Shown in pieces: positions 19,995 to 30,049 of a stretch of DNA of 64,000 nucleotides. Location of the stretch: the NCBI GenBank assembly GCA_934045075.1, contig OW203736.1, forward strand, positions 8,695,109 to 8,759,108, in the 5' to 3' direction. The position numbers and the translations under genes are program-made. This DNA is from Yponomeuta sedellus. Lineage: Eukaryota; Arthropoda; Insecta; Lepidoptera; Yponomeutidae. Below the pieces are notes generated by a model that worked only from the letters and a program-made list of their open reading frames with translations, did not search any database and was not told the DNA's origin. Within the stretch, counting starts at the first letter, position 1; the number at the start of each line of letters is the position of its first letter.

Positions 19995-20326
19995 GAAATT
20001 TGGCCGTTGAATATTTGAATTGATGTAATGGTCAAAGTATGCTTTTTTTCTCTTTTAAGACTAGCATTTACTAAATTTTTCAAATCTTTATAATACTTAT
20101 CTTTGGAATCTGTTTTAAATTTATGTGCTAACTTAAGTGCTTCATCTCGCTTATTCATCATGATTTTTATAACATCCGTGACCCATGGATGAGGTTCTTC
20201 TTTAGTCCGAATTTGCCTTATTGGTGCGTGTTTTTCGAAAATCGCCATAATGTTTTCATTAAATTTGTAGACCATTTCATTTACATGCCTACTTGTACCT
20301 ATTTGGCGCCAGGGCAAAGAAGTCAT
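19979..20326 (-). pseudogene. LINE ORF2, linker between endonuclease and RT
   Basis: The frame contains EKHAPIRQIRTKEEPHPWVT and MMNKRDEALKLAHKFKTDS, the charged linker found between endonuclease and RT in this superfamily. It is offset from both neighbours by single-base shifts. Confidence 0.75.
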
Positions 20327-20349
20327 ATCTTTTTGGAATATTTCTTCAT

Positions 20350-21087
20350 CTATTTTATTAAGTTGTCTAGTTTTATAAGTTTAGGTATTGGTTTTGGTTT
20401 CTGTATATTAAAATCTGCAATTATTAGAGCGTGGTCACTAAGGTCAGGGTTGTGATGTGTAATTAAATTCGTACATCTAATTGGCAAGTCTGTAATTACT
20501 AAGTCTATAAGTGTCCTTGACGAGGACGTGATTCTAGTTGGTTCTGTGACCAGTTGGTGAAGATTCTGTTGGTTTAGAAACATTAAAAGTTCTTTAGCTG
20601 CTTTAAGTTCGGGGCGCAAGAGGTCTATATTGAAGTCTGTTAATATGCAAACAACATTACAGTATGCAAAACAGCTTGTGGATTCACTAACTGCATTTAG
20701 TGCATCTTCAACCTTGACGGTTTCAGGTCTGTAAGCCGTTCCTACAGCTATTTTTAGTCCAGGTATATTTAATTCCAACCACATTTGCTCTAATGTTGAG
20801 TCAGGGTGAGGTCGAATTCGCACACGCAGGCCACGTCTAACATAAAAGCCTACACCGCCTCCCCTACCGCCAGTTGGCCGTGGGCTATGCTTTAAAACGT
20901 ATCCGGGAATCTTTGGTGCAAACTCCTCCTCTCCCTCTCGTATCCAAGTTTCATTTAAAGCAAGTACGTCCGGCCTGTGATTAAGAATTGTAACGCAAAG
21001 CTCATCGCGACCAGTATTTAATGATCTAACGTTTATGAGACCCAAACGTAGTCCAAGCTTTGAATGAGTTAGGCCCTTATTAATCAT
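20350..21087 (-). pseudogene. LINE ORF2, endonuclease
   Basis: APE-type endonuclease from ATG 21087: LRLGLINVRSLNTGRDE, DVLALNETWIREG (catalytic Glu), GGGVGFYVRRGL, AVGTAYRPETVK, VCILTDFNIDLL (usually GDFN) and LSDHALI (catalytic SDH). Only the GD-to-TD change in the DFN block looks harmful. The frame ends with a shift at about 20345. Confidence 0.85.
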
Positions 21088-21451
21088 GGCTCAAAAAGTA
21101 TTCGTCAGAATGTATTTGTCTTGGTTTAGGTTTATCAACATTTGCCCGAAGAGAGTTTTTTAGCGGTGGTTGCGATGTTGACGATTGTAGGCCCCAAAAT
21201 GGGTGTAATTTGACAATGTGGTAGAGTCCAAGCCCAGCAATATGTAGTATATGTGTTCTAATGTATGTGTAATTTAAATTTTGTTGGATGCATGGATATA
21301 TAAACTGTTTCATAGTGTGAACGTGTTTAGTATGTGTGAAAATGTTTGTATGTGTTTGTGTTTTGAGTGTCAGTTTAGCCAATAAAGTATAAGTAGACAA
21401 AGGGTAAGGCAATTGAGGTAGAAATACTGGATACAAATATAAGCACGTACA

Positions 21452-21649
21452 TCAGGAGCTACCATTTGATTCAGTTCGTACAGTCGCTGGCAGATTTTTG
21501 TCATCGGTCACTTTTACTAAAGAATTCAGCACGCACTCAGAAGTGATGCGAAGCGCCGGGCTGTTTTCAGCACTTCGCATCAAAATTTGTCCATTTGATG
21601 TCCATACGTACTTAAATTGAAGTCGGGCCCTAAGTGAGCGTGCCTTGCT
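21452..21649 (-). CDS. LINE ORF1, C-terminal part beyond piggyBac
   Basis: Directly after the left piggyBac end the minus strand reads SKARSLRARLQFKYVWTSNG and then ILMRSAENSPALRI, to TGA at 21454-21452. This is the expected continuation of the FP25K-like ORF1 C-terminus (KAR..FKYVW..G.I..R). It links to the part at 24590-25302 in the same frame if one four-base target copy is kept. Confidence 0.75.
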   Translation of the reverse strand, partial: SKARSLRARLQFKYVWTSNGQILMRSAENSPALRITSECVLNSLVKVTDDKNLPATVRTESNGSS

Positions 21650-21756
21650 TTAACCCTTTATAGAGCAACTTTTTTTTTTTGCCAATCACTTTAATTTTTT
21701 GATATGTTGCACTGTTGGGTTGGACAAGCAATGTAATTTAAAACAAAAAAAAAGGC

Positions 21757-21857
21757 GGTCAACCATATGACCGATGACCATCCATAACAAAAGTGAGTGG
21801 TCAACCATTTGACCAGTGAGCATTGTAAACATGGTGTATGCGGTCAACCATTTGACC
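21757..21857. repeat. Left subterminal palindromes of piggyBac (3 copies)
   Basis: GGTCAACCATATGACC at 21757-21772, and GGTCAACCATTTGACC at 21799-21814 and 21842-21857. All have the form GGTC-N8-GACC, spaced 42-43 bp. The last two are followed by AGTGAGC. They are candidate transposase-binding sites. Confidence 0.75.
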
Positions 21858-22043
21858 AGTGAGCTTTCTGTTCATTTTAAAGTTTTAATGTTATGTTAGG
21901 GAATTTAAAAAAAAGCAATGCAAATTTTAAGTATTTTCATTTATTTAAAATTATCAAAAGAGCAATTACTTATTCTAAATGGCACACTTTGGAAAATCTG
22001 AAATTATGACATGAGACAAACATAAATTATGATTTAGACATAC

Positions 22044-23693
22044 TTATTTGTAAATTTTTTTACAGCCATTCAAATGGAATGGGCCAAAACATGGAATGCA
22101 AACGGCAACCTTGCAAACCGAGCAACCCACTTTACTGCGTCGGTAATTTTCTGTAGTGCAACAGTATGCACATCTACGTAGAGTTATCATTTCAGGGTAA
22201 TGCCCTACATAATTTTGGAGAGGATTTAGACTTGGTCTGCCCATTCTTTTTCTGCTACAGAAATCTTTTATAAGTGCATCGGCAAGTTTACTGCGAAACT
22301 GAAGATGTGTTAGAGGTTTGTGTGAAGCTGAACTTTGGTTCACAGTGTACTTGTAAATAATAAAAGAGTTAACTATAGCTGCATCCAATAAATAGTAAAA
22401 AATCTTCAACCACCACCGTCTACTTTTCCATGCTATGGCATAGGAAGACATTAATTGGTCAAATCTGTCAACTCCTCCCATAAAATTATTATAATCAGAG
22501 ATTATTTGTGGACAAACTATAGTTTCTTTGTCACCCTGCTTATTTGTTCTTTGGACAGTATTCATTTCAGCCGGGCTATGCATATTAGATGTCATAATCA
22601 CTGATTTTGTTCCTCTGTCCATCCATTTAGTCACCGATATAGAGCCATCCATAACGCTATCATATTCTCCAGTTTTCAAGTCTTTATCTTCTTTTATACG
22701 TTGCTTAGGGAAATGTTTTCTTGTTGGCATTATTGTCCCACAAGCAAAAAGGTTTCTTTTTAATAATTCTTTCATGATGGTAATGGTGGTAAAAAAACGA
22801 TCGAAAAACAAACAATAACCAAGCCCTATGAACATGTTACTCAGATCCATAACCACTCTTTCTCCTAGTCCAAATTCTGTATGATTTTCCTTCTTTCCCT
22901 CATATACTTCCATAGTAATCATATACCCAGTAACGGCACAGCAAATAACCCATACTTTGAAACCCCTCTTTGTAGGCTTATTTGGCATGTATTGCTTCAT
23001 GGTGCTTCGACCCTTGAAAGGAATCATGCTTTCGTCTATGCTCAAGAAACGACTAGGTGAAAACGCTGTTCTAAATGAAGCTGCCAGAGACATCAGCAAA
23101 GGTCTGACTTTATGTAAGCGATCAAATTCAGGGTCAGTCCGTCTTTTTATAGTCCTATTATCATTTAGGTGCAAAAATCTCAAAATTCTAAGGAATCTTT
23201 TCAGTGACATCAGTTGGGCTATTCTTTGAACTCTGAAGTTGGCATTGGTACTCCAATAAAGTCTTAGCGAAGGTAGCTGGTGAAAACCCATAATTATCAA
23301 GATACCAAAAAATGCCTCAAGCTCATCTTGGCTCAAATTCAGTGTAACACCAAGTTGGCTGGCGTACCTGACAGTTTCTTGAAGGATATTAGCCATCACT
23401 TCCATTGTAAAGAAAAGCTGAAAAATTTTCAAGGGCTGCATTACATCAACCTCCACATTAATGCCTGTATATTCCTTGAATTTGTACTTCTTGAATTCAG
23501 GCGGTTGTCTGTAATATCTTTTGAAATCAAACGGATGGTCAGGCACCCTTGATACTGAACGAATTCCACCTCTTGTACGTACTCTTCCTCTGCCTCGTCC
23601 TCTACTGGTTCCTCTCCTGGACCCTCTGCCCCATACTTGAATGTTCCTCGTCTTCACTGCTCGACAGACTTTCATTGGAGCTGCTCGGACCAT
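22044..23693 (-). pseudogene. piggyBac transposase, main part
   Basis: DDE_Tnp_1_7 transposase that cuts and pastes at TTAA. It has an Arg/Gly-rich stretch (RGRGRGRVRTRGG), the conserved SIDESMIPFKGR (first Asp), KPTKRGFKVWVICC, YCLFFDRFFTT (second Asp; FDNFFT is commoner), NNFMGGVDRFDQLMSSY (third acidic site), and a C-terminal Cys-rich zinc-binding domain (CAYCCTTENY..C..C..C..C). All key acidic residues are present. It is separated from its N-terminus by a single frameshift near 23635. Confidence 0.85.
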
Positions 23694-23934
23694 CAGTGAT
23701 AACAGCAGGTGTAGGACTAGCTATATTTTCTTCAATGGGTGCAGATAACTGTTGTTGCGGCGCCGAAGATGTTGATACCTCTGTTGGTAATGGCAGCACA
23801 TCGTCGGCATCCTCGTCACCCCCAATGTCAGAGTTTTCCGCTTGCTCATCCGTGATGCCTTTAAAAAGGGTCTCCCACGCATTTTCATCTAGGTTTTCTA
23901 GTTCGCTGAGTTTCAGGTTCTTTTTTGGAGGCAT
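23602..23934 (-). pseudogene. piggyBac transposase, N-terminal part
   Basis: ATG at 23934; acidic Ser/Glu/Asp-rich leader (DEDADDVLPLP, SLSSSEDEEHS) as in other piggyBac transposases. It runs into the RGRGR region in the wrong frame near 23635, where one base change would fuse it to the main part. The acidic leader may start here, although a TTACT/AATTATAG context upstream leaves room for a 5' UTR. Confidence 0.75.
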
Positions 23935-24367
23935 CTGAAAATTATAGTAAAAATTATAACAATTGGACAGTACATTTTGTCCTATAGTTTGAAAATACTG
24001 GCATATATTATCTTAGCTGAAAATTGTTATGAAGATTTGTTCATGTAATATCAAAATACACTTATTCTGCCATCTCCTTGTAAAATTTCAGTGCAATATG
24101 TCGAAAAATTGAGACAAAATACGACAATTACAAATGCATTGCAAATCCGAACTGAGGTTAGAATATATGGAGTACTGGGTATTGAAACGCAAAATGTATT
24201 CTATCCTCTTGTGATATACAAATACTGACTGCTAAAACATATGATAAATATAATAAATTAGGGCATTACTTACCTTTTTATTGCGATAAATCACGAAAAA
24301 CAACAAAAATCCTTCAGCAAAAACCGGCGCGCTGTCAAACAACTTTTTTTTTATCGACACGTTCACA

Positions 24368-24559
24368 GGTCGTCGATGCGACCGTAAATTGAATACGTTC
24401 AAAAAAATATTTTAAGTGCGTTCCGTAATGATCGGTCGTTTTAGCGACCTTTGCTCATTCATCATGTGTTCGAAAAATAATAGGGTTCACAATTTACTTT
24501 AGAAAGAAGTCGTTGTGAGCGATTTTAGTCATTATGGGTGAGTGGTCGCTATGTAGACC
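24368..24559. repeat. Right subterminal palindromes of piggyBac (3 copies)
   Basis: GGTCGTCGATGCGACC at 24368-24383, GGTCGTTTTAGCGACC at 24434-24449, GGTCGCTATGTAGACC at 24544-24559. They have the same GGTC-N8-GACC form as at the left end, but different centres and wider spacing (66 and 110 bp). Confidence 0.75.
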
Positions 24560-24589
24560 GATGTTTGCTTATGCCCTATAAAGGGATAA

Positions 24590-25302
24590 AGCACTCGGTT
24601 TTCTTTAGTGAGATGCTCATTCATGAAAATCCGATAAGGCTTTCCGGCGAGTTCCAATGATTCTGTCGTTAAACCACGTCGAACACGAGCTGCACGCAAC
24701 ATCTCGTCACGAGGCGCACGGTGAGTAAAAGTAAGGATTACAGGTCGTGGGCGTTCAGGACCGCCGGTGCTTCCATCGCCGCCGCGTCTTCCCACCCGCC
24801 TCACGTCGTCAACATCCCGGGGGTCAAGCTTATCAACTCCGATCTTTTTTGAGACTACTGTCGTCGTGTGCATCAGATTTTCTCCATTTCGCTCAGTTAC
24901 ACCCGTTATTTCTACATCCTTAAGCAATTTGCGCTGTTCTTGCCCTGATAGCTCTTGACGCAGTTCTGCCACTTCCATACGGAGGTTCTTCACTTCGCAT
25001 TTGTAGTGATCCAACTCAACCAGTTGCGCCTTAATTTCCGTAAGATCCTGTCTAAATTGGAAGATCTCCTTGGTAGTTGAATTAAGTGACTCAGTAAAAG
25101 AACTCATATCCCTCTTCATGGTCTCAAAAACCTCACGCAACTGCTCGAGGCTACCTGTAAAGGTAAAGGAGCCAAGTGTATCAACCGGTTCCGTCTGTGA
25201 GACAGAGACCGGGTTCACGCTTAAGAGGCTCCGTCCCTCTGTGCATACCTTATTTGTTTCAGAATGGTATAACATCCCTGTTGAAAAGGAAGTCCGGACC
25301 AT
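24590..25302 (-). CDS. LINE ORF1, N-terminal and middle part
   Basis: ATG at 25302. A low-complexity start is followed by a coiled coil of about 80 residues (LEQLREVFETMKRDMSSFTE, then LVELDHYKCEVKNLRMEVAEL). Next comes a DVEITGVTERNGENL segment, DVRRVGRR and PVILTFTHRAPRDEMLRAAR, and it ends near YRIFMNEHLTKENRVL. The layout matches LINE ORF1 proteins of the FP25K-like type, thought to be RNA-binding chaperones. The frame runs into piggyBac terminal sequence at 24585. Confidence 0.75.
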
Positions 25303-25761
25303 AGAAGCTTTGCCATTTCACTATTTCAAACGTGGAATCCTCACAACTTTAACAGTAGTAGGCAGGTAGAATAAATTTAAGTTTTTAAGGTTGCAGAATG
25401 TTTAGCTAGTTTATTTGAGTTCTGGGGGTAGGTAGGTCTTATAATTATTTAACTTGCAGCGCGTTCGATGGTGTCTTCTCGGCTTTTTGTTGGGTTTTGC
25501 TGAGAAGGGGTCTGTCCGTTCATTAATAGACCGATTTTCTTTTAATTTTTAATTATGAATAACTTAAAGTTTTTGCGAATGTTTTCTGGATTGTCTAAAT
25601 GGTCTATGAATTGTTCTGGCACACTGATCGATTTAGTAACGGAGCGTCATGCGTTCGCCTGGATTGTGTGAATTCCCCGACACCATAGGACACATGACTG
25701 ACGTTAGATTATGGAAGTGTTAGCTAGGTTAAATTTTAATTGTAATTAAAATTTATTGATA
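25303..25761. other. Interval between LINE ORF1 start and the probable LTR
   Basis: No supported gene. The part next to 25303 should be the LINE 5' UTR (minus strand). The part before 25762 could be the 3' internal region of the LTR element called from 25774. No domains were seen. Confidence 0.3.
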
Positions 25762-25904
25762 ACAGGGGGGAAAATGTAACGATACTGCTTTATAGTAGCT
25801 GGCTGGCGTAGCCGTTTAGCAAAGTTTGAAGTATTTGAAAGAATATCGTTACGTTTTGTTTGGTTAGGTGTCAGTCGTGTTGAGACTCGTAGCTAGGCTA
25901 GGTT

Positions 25905-27317
25905 TTGATGAAAACCCTGTCACCATCAGTCAAATATCTCGGTGTGACGCTAGATAGCAAACTAAACTGGAGCTCGCACCTACAGAATATCGTTAACAAG
26001 GCCCAGATGACCTTCTGGCAATGCCGAGGCCTCATAGGAAAACAGTGGGGTCTACGCCCGTCACTTATGATGTGGTTATACACTTCGGTGATAAGACCCG
26101 CTATAACTTATGGCGCCGTTGTTTGGTGGACCAGAACAAAACATAAAATAGCAGTACTTCAATTACAGAGGTTACAACGACTGGCATGCCTCGCAGTAAC
26201 TGGGTGCATGAAGGCAACACCGACTACTGCCCTGGAAGCCCTGTTGAACCTCAGACCTCTACACTTGCACGTTCAACAAGAAGCAGCCAGTGCTGCCCTA
26301 CGGCTTCGGACAACTGGTCTATGGAAACAAAACAGTTACACCCCACACACACACAAATCCTAGCAGCCGCTGTTTCGGACCAACCTATGATGGAAGCGGT
26401 GTGCGACAGGATACCACACACCTATATTTTTGACAAGAAATACAAGGTACAACTGCAAGAGGAGCCTGCCGAATACTCGGGAATACACGAAGTCAGAGTG
26501 TACACGGACGTCTCCAAAACTGAAACAGAAACGGGCGCAGGAGCCTTTTCCAACGAACTAAATCTAAAAATATCTACAACCCTTGGCAACCTGAATACAA
26601 TCTTTCAGGCAAAATGCATCGGTATAACAAGAGCTGTCGCGCTTTTGAACACAAGAAATGCGCAGACTTACGCAATACGCATAATCTCGGACAGCGCCTC
26701 AGTCCTACAAGCACTCAACAGAAATCTCACAAACAACAGCTTGATACTAGTGTCACCATGAATTGGAAAAACTGTCAACAAATAACCGAGTCACTTTACA
26801 ATGGATAAAGGGTCATAGCGGCTCCCTGGGCAATGATGCCGCAGATGAACTCGCCAAAAGAGGCTCGGAAACTACAGTGGAATAACCCGAACCCCTGCTT
26901 CCACTCCCATACAACGAGTTTAGAAAATGGTTGAGGTCGCGAACAGAAAGCCAGCATGCTGAACTTTGGAGAACAGAAACCAAATGTAGACAAGCCAGGG
27001 AGGCCTTACCAACAATCTCGAAACGTCTTTCACGTAGCCTGCTGCGTCTGAGAAGAGAAAATCTGCGCAAAACTGTGGCAATCTTAACAGGCCACTGCTC
27101 ACTGAACAAACATCTCTACAACATGGGTCTAACCGACAGCCCGCTTTGCCGGAGATGCCTCAAAGAAGAGGAAACACCCGCCCACGTGTTCATTCACTGT
27201 GAAGGCGTAGAAAAGCAACGGACCGCCATCATTGGGAAGCCGGGGTCCCTTCAGGAAGCCCGCAGTGACATCAGAGCACTGCTGGCTTTCTGGAAAGAGA
27301 TAGGCTGGCTGGAGTAA
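25905..27317 (+). pseudogene. LINE RT C-terminus, RNase H and zinc-like tail
   Basis: In order: SVKYLGVTLDSKLNWSSHLQ and VIRPAITYGAVVWW (RT thumb); RNase H with VYTDVSKTETETGAGAF (first Asp kept), QAKCIGITRAV (the Glu of QAE replaced by Lys), ISDSASVLQAL and KGHSGSLGNDAADELAK; then a Cys/His tail LCRRCLKEEETPAHVFIHC. Changes at the catalytic Glu and several frameshifts show it is dead. The 5' end is missing from before the RT palm. Confidence 0.8.
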
Positions 27318-27394
27318 ACTGACAGCTCCACTACGTACAATGGCCCAATCATGAGGCTAAGTGCGGAAATCTCAGGTCTAACTAACTAACTATC
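25905..27394 (+). mobile_element. I/LOA-type LINE with RNase H, 5'-truncated
   Basis: Only the end of RT, the RNase H domain and the C-terminal zinc region are present, in frames broken near 26290-26340, 26760 and 26880. The element ends in TAACTAACTAACTA at about 27378-27392, a TAAC-type tail usual in this group. Confidence 0.75.
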
Positions 27395-27489
27395 CATCGT
27401 TGCTTTTTTCTTGTACGTATCGTAACATTTTTAATGGGAAAGCATATAATATTTAGGTCATAAAATAGTTTAAAAGTTTCAAAAAATTA

Positions 27490-28334
27490 ATTTTATTCTT
27501 TATTTGGGTCATCTGAGTCAAATACTTCGCTAAATTTATAACTTGTCAAACATTCTTTAAATTTATGACGGTTGTCTGTGGATAAGTTTCGTCTTGTAAT
27601 TTGCCATGATTTAAGCGTGCAGGTCTTTTTCACAGGACATTTTAAAATTTGCGCTGTATGATCTGATAAGCCTCATTCCATGATTTCCCCAGTACATCCT
27701 CTAACATTATAAGCAAAATGATTTATACACGTTTTACTTGCATATTTCGTTGGCTCTCTGAATTGTAATGTCAGGTTATGACTCAACAAAAGACATTCGA
27801 ATTCAGTTGATTTACAATTTTTTTTAATACATCAATATTAAAATCACCTCGTATTATCAGTTGGTGTTTGGAGTCATCACATATTTTCCGTAAAATAAGG
27901 TCGAGGGTGTCAAAAAATAAATTCAAGTCTGATCCTGGTACCCGATAAACACAGAATATGTTAATACGATGTTTAGTTGACTCTATTGCACCACATTCTA
28001 TTACGTTAAGTATAGAGTACTGGGCTATAAAATTAAGTATTCTGAATTCGTGGTCCATTCTGGTTAGTATACAAGAACCTCGTCTCTTTTTATTTCAATT
28101 TTATAATTAGTTAAAGTAAGTTGTTCTTCATTGGCGTCAGTCATATTGTGCTCTGTAATACATAACACGTCTATGGTTTTTCTTTTTCATCTTTATTTCT
28201 TCAAGACAAACTGCTAGTTCATCAGCTTTGCTTATTCGTCCAGCTATATTCTGATGCATGACATTGATGTGATTATATACAAATAATGGTACTTTGGGAC
28301 CATTAGTTACGAAAATGCTGATTCGGAGTGTCAT
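27490..28334 (-). pseudogene. LINE B ORF2, endonuclease in several frames
   Basis: Frames read NVMHQNIAGRISKADELAVC (start, 28260 region), then VLCITEHNMTDANEE, INIFCVYRVPGSDLNLFFDT, LIIRGDFNIDVLKK (27840-27880) and, after 27780, GLSDHTAQILKCPVKKTC. These match the LINE at 32289-33401. Stops and shifts are frequent. Confidence 0.7.
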
Positions 28335-28730
28335 TAGTTATGTCATTGGTAATTTTCTGTTGGTTTGTTAGGACGGAACCTTTTTTCCTAATTGTGTTTA
28401 TCAATTTTGCTAAATCATCGAATACGACTTTCATTCCGTAATTGTTTATCTGGCCACTATATCTATGAAACATATTGTTGTCGTATGTTAAATTCAAATT
28501 TGGGTCCAATGCATGCGCATGCTTATGTTCTTGTAGATCCGTATATAAAGCACTGTTGAAAGATTCAATCCTCCAGTTAAATAAGTCTGAATGTTCGTTG
28601 CATTTAAACGTTGGCACGCACAGTATTACATTCGTGTGTTTTATTTCCCATAGTTTCTCTCCGATGAGGTATACAAGGTCAATATAGTTTTTGGTGGTCA
28701 AGAAATCCTCTCCTCCAATCATGATGATGC
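28303..28730 (-). pseudogene. LINE B ORF1, esterase-like C-terminal part
   Basis: IIMIGGEDFLTTKNYIDLVYL, followed by NVILCVPTFKCNEHSDLF and IESFNSALYTDL, corresponds to the esterase-like C-terminal half of CR1 ORF1 and to 31830-32130 on the plus strand. It joins DDYC at 29245, across the insertion. Confidence 0.7.
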
Positions 28731-28733
28731 AGT

Positions 28734-29239
28734 CCAATCCAATCACTAAGTATAACATATTTTATCATACAAGTGTGTACAGACGACGTGATTATAACTG
28801 ACAAAAACTTAACTGCAAGTTTGCTAAAGGTCATTCGAATGGTAGCGTGGTGTTCGGGTCATCTATCTCTCTCCAAAATGGTTGAGACTGGTGTGGCTGA
28901 GCACTGCGTTATGCTCGTGAACGAGTGCTGTTCGTGTGTCTGGCCGCAGCACTTATGTTTTCCCCTATTATTGTGAGACATTTGACTAATGCTTTGGCAT
29001 TTAGGGTTGTTAATGGCAATCATGAAATCATATTAGGTTTACATAATGGCAACTGATGTATTTGGTTTTAAGAAGATTTGAGAAAAGATGGTCAGAGTGT
29101 AGTTTTTTTTTTCCGCTGTCTTTTTCTCCACTGCAATACGGCCCGAAGGCGGCGGCTTACATTTTACATTGTACATTGACATTCAGCAAACAGAATGTAA
29201 ATTCTTTACGTTGAAATAAAATTATTTGAATTTGAATTT
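28734..29239 (+). mobile_element. 506 bp insertion with (TTGAATT) tail
   Basis: It is flanked by GCAGT at 28729-28733 and 29240-29244. It ends AAATAAAATTATTTGAATTTGAATTTG, a polyadenylation signal plus a short repeated tail, so it is a retroposed sequence (SINE or truncated LINE) on the plus strand. Taking it out restores the ORF1 frame DDYC-IIMIGGEDF of LINE B. It has no coding capacity that I recognise. Confidence 0.65.
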
Positions 29240-29244
29240 GCAGT

Positions 29245-29889
29245 AATCGTCCATTGTAAAGTTTTTCACATTTTCTTGAGTTTTTTCTACTAGGTAACTA
29301 ATTCCAGCCCCAGGTGATAAGTAATGTAATATGCTGCTATTCAGCAGGGTATCTTCAGCTGTCTGTAGTACTTTGTTGACATTATTGCTACTAATTATAC
29401 ATATTTTACTTTTTGGTTTTGTTCTTTTACTGCCGTTATTATTAAACTTTTGCGCTTTAGGTGATTTTTTGGCTTTGTTAGAAGAATCAGATTTAGGTGT
29501 GGTCTGTGTACTGACAGAAATTAATTTGTTTGGGTTCGGCACCTTACTTTTTTTAGCACTCATGGTTCCTTTTGGGGTCGCCGGGGTTTTGAACAGTGTT
29601 GTGGATTTGTCTTTTTTTCTTTTAGGAGTAACACAGTCGTATTTTAAACTCTGAACTTTATGGCAGATCTCGTTTTTTTTTGTAGCTCAAGAATATTTGT
29701 TTTCAGTTGACTGTTTTCTAGATTTAAGTTTATTATGTCGTCGTGTGCTGTTTGAAGCTGTTGTTTTAAAAGTTTTATTTCGCTTTCTAGTTGCTTTCTA
29801 CTTTCCTCTTCATCATCTGATATTTCCGGCATACTACTGGTGGAGCCATTTATTGATATTTCGGATGCATTTATTTCCTCTGCAGTCAC
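29245..29889 (-). pseudogene. LINE B ORF1, coiled-coil and linker
   Basis: From ATG 29889: an acidic start (EISDDEEESRKQLESEIKLL), then a coiled coil to LELQKKTR. A frameshift near 29645 leads to YDCVTPKRKKDKSTTLFKTP, the basic SAKKSKVPNPNKL linker, and KICIISSNNVNKVLQTAEDT at the start of the esterase-like domain. It parallels ORF1 of the plus-strand relative. Confidence 0.7.
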
Positions 29890-29989
29890 CTCTGACTCAG
29901 AGTGTGGACGATTCTTTTTTTAATAACAAAATTATCTACCACAAGCAAACGTGATCGTACCTTTATGTAAGAAACCTATAGATCCCGGA

Positions 29990-30048
29990 CCCGACTGAAA
30001 ATCAGCGTTGCAACTAATCTCTCGGTTGCAACATTATGCTGAGTCGGG
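29990..30048. repeat. Extended hairpin near the LINE B start
   Basis: Stem CCCGACT / AGTCGGG, then CAGC / GCTG, then GTTGCAAC / GTTGCAAC, around a 10-base loop, with bulges GAAAAT and ATTAT. It could be a small structured RNA, a MITE fragment, or a repeat joined to a LINE end. Confidence 0.55.
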
Positions 30049-30049
30049 C

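Larger units (their letters stand above)
21654..24585 (-). mobile_element. piggyBac element, near complete
   Basis: Terminal inverted repeats CCCTTTATAGAGC (21654) and CCCTTTATAGGGC (reverse complement ending 24585) differ at one base. The flanks are TTAA (21650-21653) and ATAA (24586-24589, TTAT on the minus strand). It is 2932 bp long and holds one transposase gene on the minus strand. Three GGTC-N8-GACC palindromes lie near each end. It is inserted in a LINE ORF1. Confidence 0.9.
18246..25302 (-). mobile_element. CR1/Jockey-like LINE split by piggyBac
   Basis: On the minus strand ORF1 begins at 25302, is interrupted at 24586 by piggyBac, and resumes at 21649 to a stop at 21454-21452. ORF2 follows (21087 down to about 18250). 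Removing piggyBac with one copy of the target site leaves ORF1 open. ORF2 has frameshifts near 20340, 19985 and 18740. Confidence 0.8.
25774..27427 (+). repeat. Probable LTR interrupted by the I/LOA LINE
   Basis: A purine tract CAGGGGGGAAAA (25762-25773) is followed by TGTAACGATAC, a typical LTR start. After the LINE, the sequence GTACGTATCGTAACA (ending 27427) is a near mirror of that start, as expected of an LTR end. The parts would be 25774 to about 25900, and about 27395-27427. The second LTR and the coding region were not found. Confidence 0.35.
27480..29960 (-). mobile_element. CR1-like LINE B, 3'-truncated, with a nested insertion
   Basis: The minus strand carries ORF1 (coiled coil, basic linker and esterase-like domain) and the endonuclease part of ORF2, ending near 27490 without RT. 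It is clearly related, block by block, to the plus-strand LINE at 30500-35660. ORF1 is split by a 506 bp insertion at 28734-29239. Confidence 0.75.

Noticed and set aside
21080..21436. 118-codon minus-strand frame between LINE ORF1 and ORF2
   Set aside because: Low-complexity Thr/His-rich translation of a CA-rich stretch; ORF1 already ends at 21452.
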